Source of the DNA: Acinetobacter nectaris CIP 110549
GTDB taxonomy: Bacteria > Pseudomonadota > Gammaproteobacteria > Pseudomonadales > Moraxellaceae
NCBI RefSeq assembly: GCF_000488215.1
Contig: NZ_KI530734.1
Location: forward strand, 1 to 64,000
Direction of reading: 5' to 3'
DNA: 64,000 nucleotides
The notes under the pieces were generated by a model. It worked only from the letters and a program-made list of their open reading frames with translations, was not told the DNA's origin and ran no database searches. Positions 62,329 through 64,000 of this stretch are shown here, piece after piece. Each line of letters starts with the position of its first letter. Position 1 is the stretch's first letter. The position numbers were made by a program, and so were the translations under genes.

Positions 62329-62718
62329 ATGTCACAAATTAAAATTTACGGCTTAATAGATACAATAAATAAATATAGGGAAACCCTTTCTTCAGCAATA
62401 CATCAATCTCTCGTTGAAAGTTTAAACTATCCAAATGAAAAAATTTTCCAAAGATTTATAAAGTTTGAACCTGAAGACTTTATTTTCCCAAAAGACCGCA
62501 GTAAGAACTACCTTATTATCGAAATATCTATGTTTGAAGGACGTTCTAATTTTGCCAAAAAGCAATTAATCCAATCTCTATTTAAAAAGATAGAAATGGA
62601 TTGCCATATTTCACCTCAAGATATTGAAATAACTATTTTTGAAACCCCATTAGAAAATTGGGGTATTCGAGGTAAAGTTGCCACAGAACTGACGCTTCAC
62701 TATAAAGTAGAGGTTTAA
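62329..62718 (+). CDS. Tautomerase-family protein without Pro1
   Basis: A 129-residue protein of the longer tautomerase group (PF14552 type). The C-terminal 'ENWGIRGKVATELTLHYKVEV' and 'ISPQDIEITIFETP' match. However, the usual catalytic N-terminal proline is absent: the chain begins M-S-Q-I-K-I. The gene is A/T-rich, with a weak ribosome site (AGGA about 11 bases upstream). Confidence 0.75.
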   Translation: MSQIKIYGLIDTINKYRETLSSAIHQSLVESLNYPNEKIFQRFIKFEPEDFIFPKDRSKNYLIIEISMFEGRSNFAKKQLIQSLFKKIEMDCHISPQDIEITIFETPLENWGIRGKVATELTLHYKVEV

Positions 62719-62805
62719 GCTATAAAATTCATCATTTTGAATATCAACCCCAAAAGTATATCGTGCTAAAATCACGCTCACTTTAAACTGGTTCATGACA
62801 CGTAT

Positions 62806-63741
62806 ATGAGTACGCAAACTGACTATATTCCGGGTAAATTTTATTGGTCTTTTTTATTACCAAAATATTGGAATGTATGGATTTCCATTTGCCTACTTAT
62901 GTTATTGGCCATTTTACCTTGGTCAGTCCAACGTCTAATTTCTCATGGACTTGCAAAACTTGCATGGACACTTTTAAAGTCAAGAAGAAAAACGACTATA
63001 CGTAATTTAGAAGTCTGTTTCCCAGAATGGTCAGAAGAAGAAGTCTATCAACAAGCACAACAAGTCTTTGTCGACATGATGCTTGGAACATTTGAAACGC
63101 TCAACGCTTGGTATAAACCCTATTGGTTTAAAAACCGTGTGACGATTGAAGGACTTGAACATATTACGCAAGCACAGGCTACAGGAAAAGGCGTTTTGTT
63201 ACTTGGCACACACAGCACCTTACTTGATGCAGGTGGCTATATATGTTCACAATACTTTGAACCCGATGTTGTTTATAGACCCCAAAACAACCCTCTACTC
63301 GACTTAATTATTTACCGTTGTCGTGCCACTATTTATAAATCCCAAATAGACCATGATGATATGCGGGGTCTTATTCGTCACTTAAAAGATGGTGATGCAA
63401 TTTGGTATAGCCCTGACCAAGATTTTGGTTTAAAGCAAGGTATTATGGCGCCTTTTTTTAATGTACCTGCTGCAACTGTAACAGCACATCGTCGCTTATT
63501 AAAAATTTCGAAAGCTGTTGCAATACCACTTTATTTTTATCGTTATGGCAGCGAAAAAAATCCGAAATACCACATTCTCATTGAACCCATTGTAGAAAAT
63601 TTACCTTCTCAAGATGAATTAGACGATGCAACACGTGTAAATAAAATAATTGAAACACAGCTCCGTATTGCACCAACACAGTACATGTGGTTTCACCGTC
63701 GTTTTAAAACACGTCCTGAAGGTTACGATCACATCTATTAA
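62806..63741 (+). CDS. Lipid A late acyltransferase (LpxL/LpxM family)
   Basis: Inner-membrane acyltransferase that adds secondary acyl chains to lipid A. One N-terminal membrane segment (about residues 24-42) anchors it. The catalytic HxxxxD is His136-S-T-L-L-Asp141 in 'LLGTHSTLLDAGG'. 311 residues, as usual. I cannot decide between the LpxL and LpxM type from the sequence. It is followed by a hairpin and then asd. Confidence 0.9.
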   Translation: MSTQTDYIPGKFYWSFLLPKYWNVWISICLLMLLAILPWSVQRLISHGLAKLAWTLLKSRRKTTIRNLEVCFPEWSEEEVYQQAQQVFVDMMLGTFETLNAWYKPYWFKNRVTIEGLEHITQAQATGKGVLLLGTHSTLLDAGGYICSQYFEPDVVYRPQNNPLLDLIIYRCRATIYKSQIDHDDMRGLIRHLKDGDAIWYSPDQDFGLKQGIMAPFFNVPAATVTAHRRLLKISKAVAIPLYFYRYGSEKNPKYHILIEPIVENLPSQDELDDATRVNKIIETQLRIAPTQYMWFHRRFKTRPEGYDHIY

Positions 63742-63772
63742 TAAATAAGAACTACCTCAAAATACTTTTATG

Positions 63773-63801
63773 GCTTAGCAATTCTCTTTGCTAAGTCTTT
63801 T
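63773..63801 (+). terminator. Probable terminator after the acyltransferase
   Basis: CTTAGCA-ATTCTCTT-TGCTAAG followed by TCTTTT. 32 bases after the stop. Confidence 0.65.
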
Positions 63802-63891
63802 AAATTCATCATATTTTTCTACATGTATCTCAACATTATAAAAACTCATCTATTTACTTAAAAATTATCGTTTTTTTCGACGATATATCAT

Positions 63892-63919
63892 TTGCACTTA
63901 AAAATATGTTTGGTACACT
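63892..63919 (+). promoter_or_regulatory. asd promoter
   Basis: -35 TTGCAC (63892-63897), 16-base spacer, -10 TACACT (63914-63919), 47 bases before the asd start. Confidence 0.6.
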
Positions 63920-63965
63920 CAAAGATCACATTTAATTTTTAAACACAGCACCGAGGCAAAATGAC

Positions 63966-64000
63966 ATGAAAGTAGGTCTGGTCGGTTGGCGTGGGATGGT
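63966..64000 (+). CDS. asd: Aspartate-semialdehyde dehydrogenase, cut by the window end
   Basis: Only the first 11 codons are present: MKVGLVGWRGM, the N-terminal NADP-binding strand of Asd from gammaproteobacteria. GAGG lies nine bases before the ATG. The enzyme makes aspartate semialdehyde for lysine, threonine, methionine and peptidoglycan. Confidence 0.8.
   Translation, partial: MKVGLVGWRGM

Overview
The window is chromosomal DNA of an Acinetobacter-type gammaproteobacterium (Moraxellaceae). This rests on the low G+C, the S10-spc-alpha ribosomal block without rpsL/rpsG/fusA/tuf beside it, a 16S-tRNA-Ile-tRNA-Ala-23S operon, and several proteins I know mainly from Acinetobacter (a darcynin-like protein and several lineage-restricted hypotheticals). 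I do not assign a species.

Layout. 1-5404: an rRNA operon on the minus strand (23S cut by the left edge, tRNA-Ala, tRNA-Ile, 16S, tandem P1/P2 promoters). 5457-8267: a minus run of an unknown protein, pssA and rlmJ. 8379-13473: a 2OG-Fe(II) oxygenase, a lineage-restricted protein, mdh, an RNase T2-like protein without its catalytic residues, and a lytic transglycosylase. 13701-16768: miaB-phoH-ybeY, meeting a tonB-like gene end to end. 17834-23176: small envelope and metabolic genes (DUF3108, xpt, WrbA-like, YihY/BrkB, FAH, YcxB-like). 23300-23834: four tRNA genes (Ser-GCT and three identical Arg-ACG) in two transcription units. 24088-30419: rnr, a TetR/HPP divergon with two palindromic operators, prlC-yheV and a small secreted protein. 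30529-31201: sdhE-ygfX. 31315-44880: 27 genes of the S10, spc and alpha operons on the minus strand, with strong hairpins at both internal operon boundaries and a promoter with a long structured leader in front of rpsJ. 45116-51341: a glutamine amidotransferase, engB, purU, a TetR regulator, rpmB-rpmG and a Kef/YbaL-type antiporter. 51394-59044: mostly minus-strand genes including an RRM protein, a UvrD-like helicase, an orphan metalloprotease-like protein, topA and slyX. 59080-64000: the ABC-F ATPase uup, small AT-rich genes including a 40-residue lipoprotein, a tautomerase-family protein, a lipid A acyltransferase, and the first 35 bases of asd.

Most genes form the translation and RNA-maintenance core: rRNA, r-proteins, rpoA, secY, miaB, rlmJ, ybeY, rnr, engB. 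I see no CRISPR array, prophage, insertion sequence or recognisable defence island. I therefore do not claim a new multi-gene system. The points worth a second look are local: the RNase T2 pseudoenzyme, inverted repeats in mRNA leaders (xpt, spc, alpha, S10, the mini-lipoprotein), the mini-lipoprotein gene, the TetR/HPP divergon, and the 35-base gap between divergent slyX and uup.

Where the longest open frame began at an unlikely codon, I chose starts from Shine-Dalgarno spacing and family length (rpsJ, rplN, rplD, xpt, prlC, the UvrD-like helicase, the antiporter, the RNase T2-like protein).
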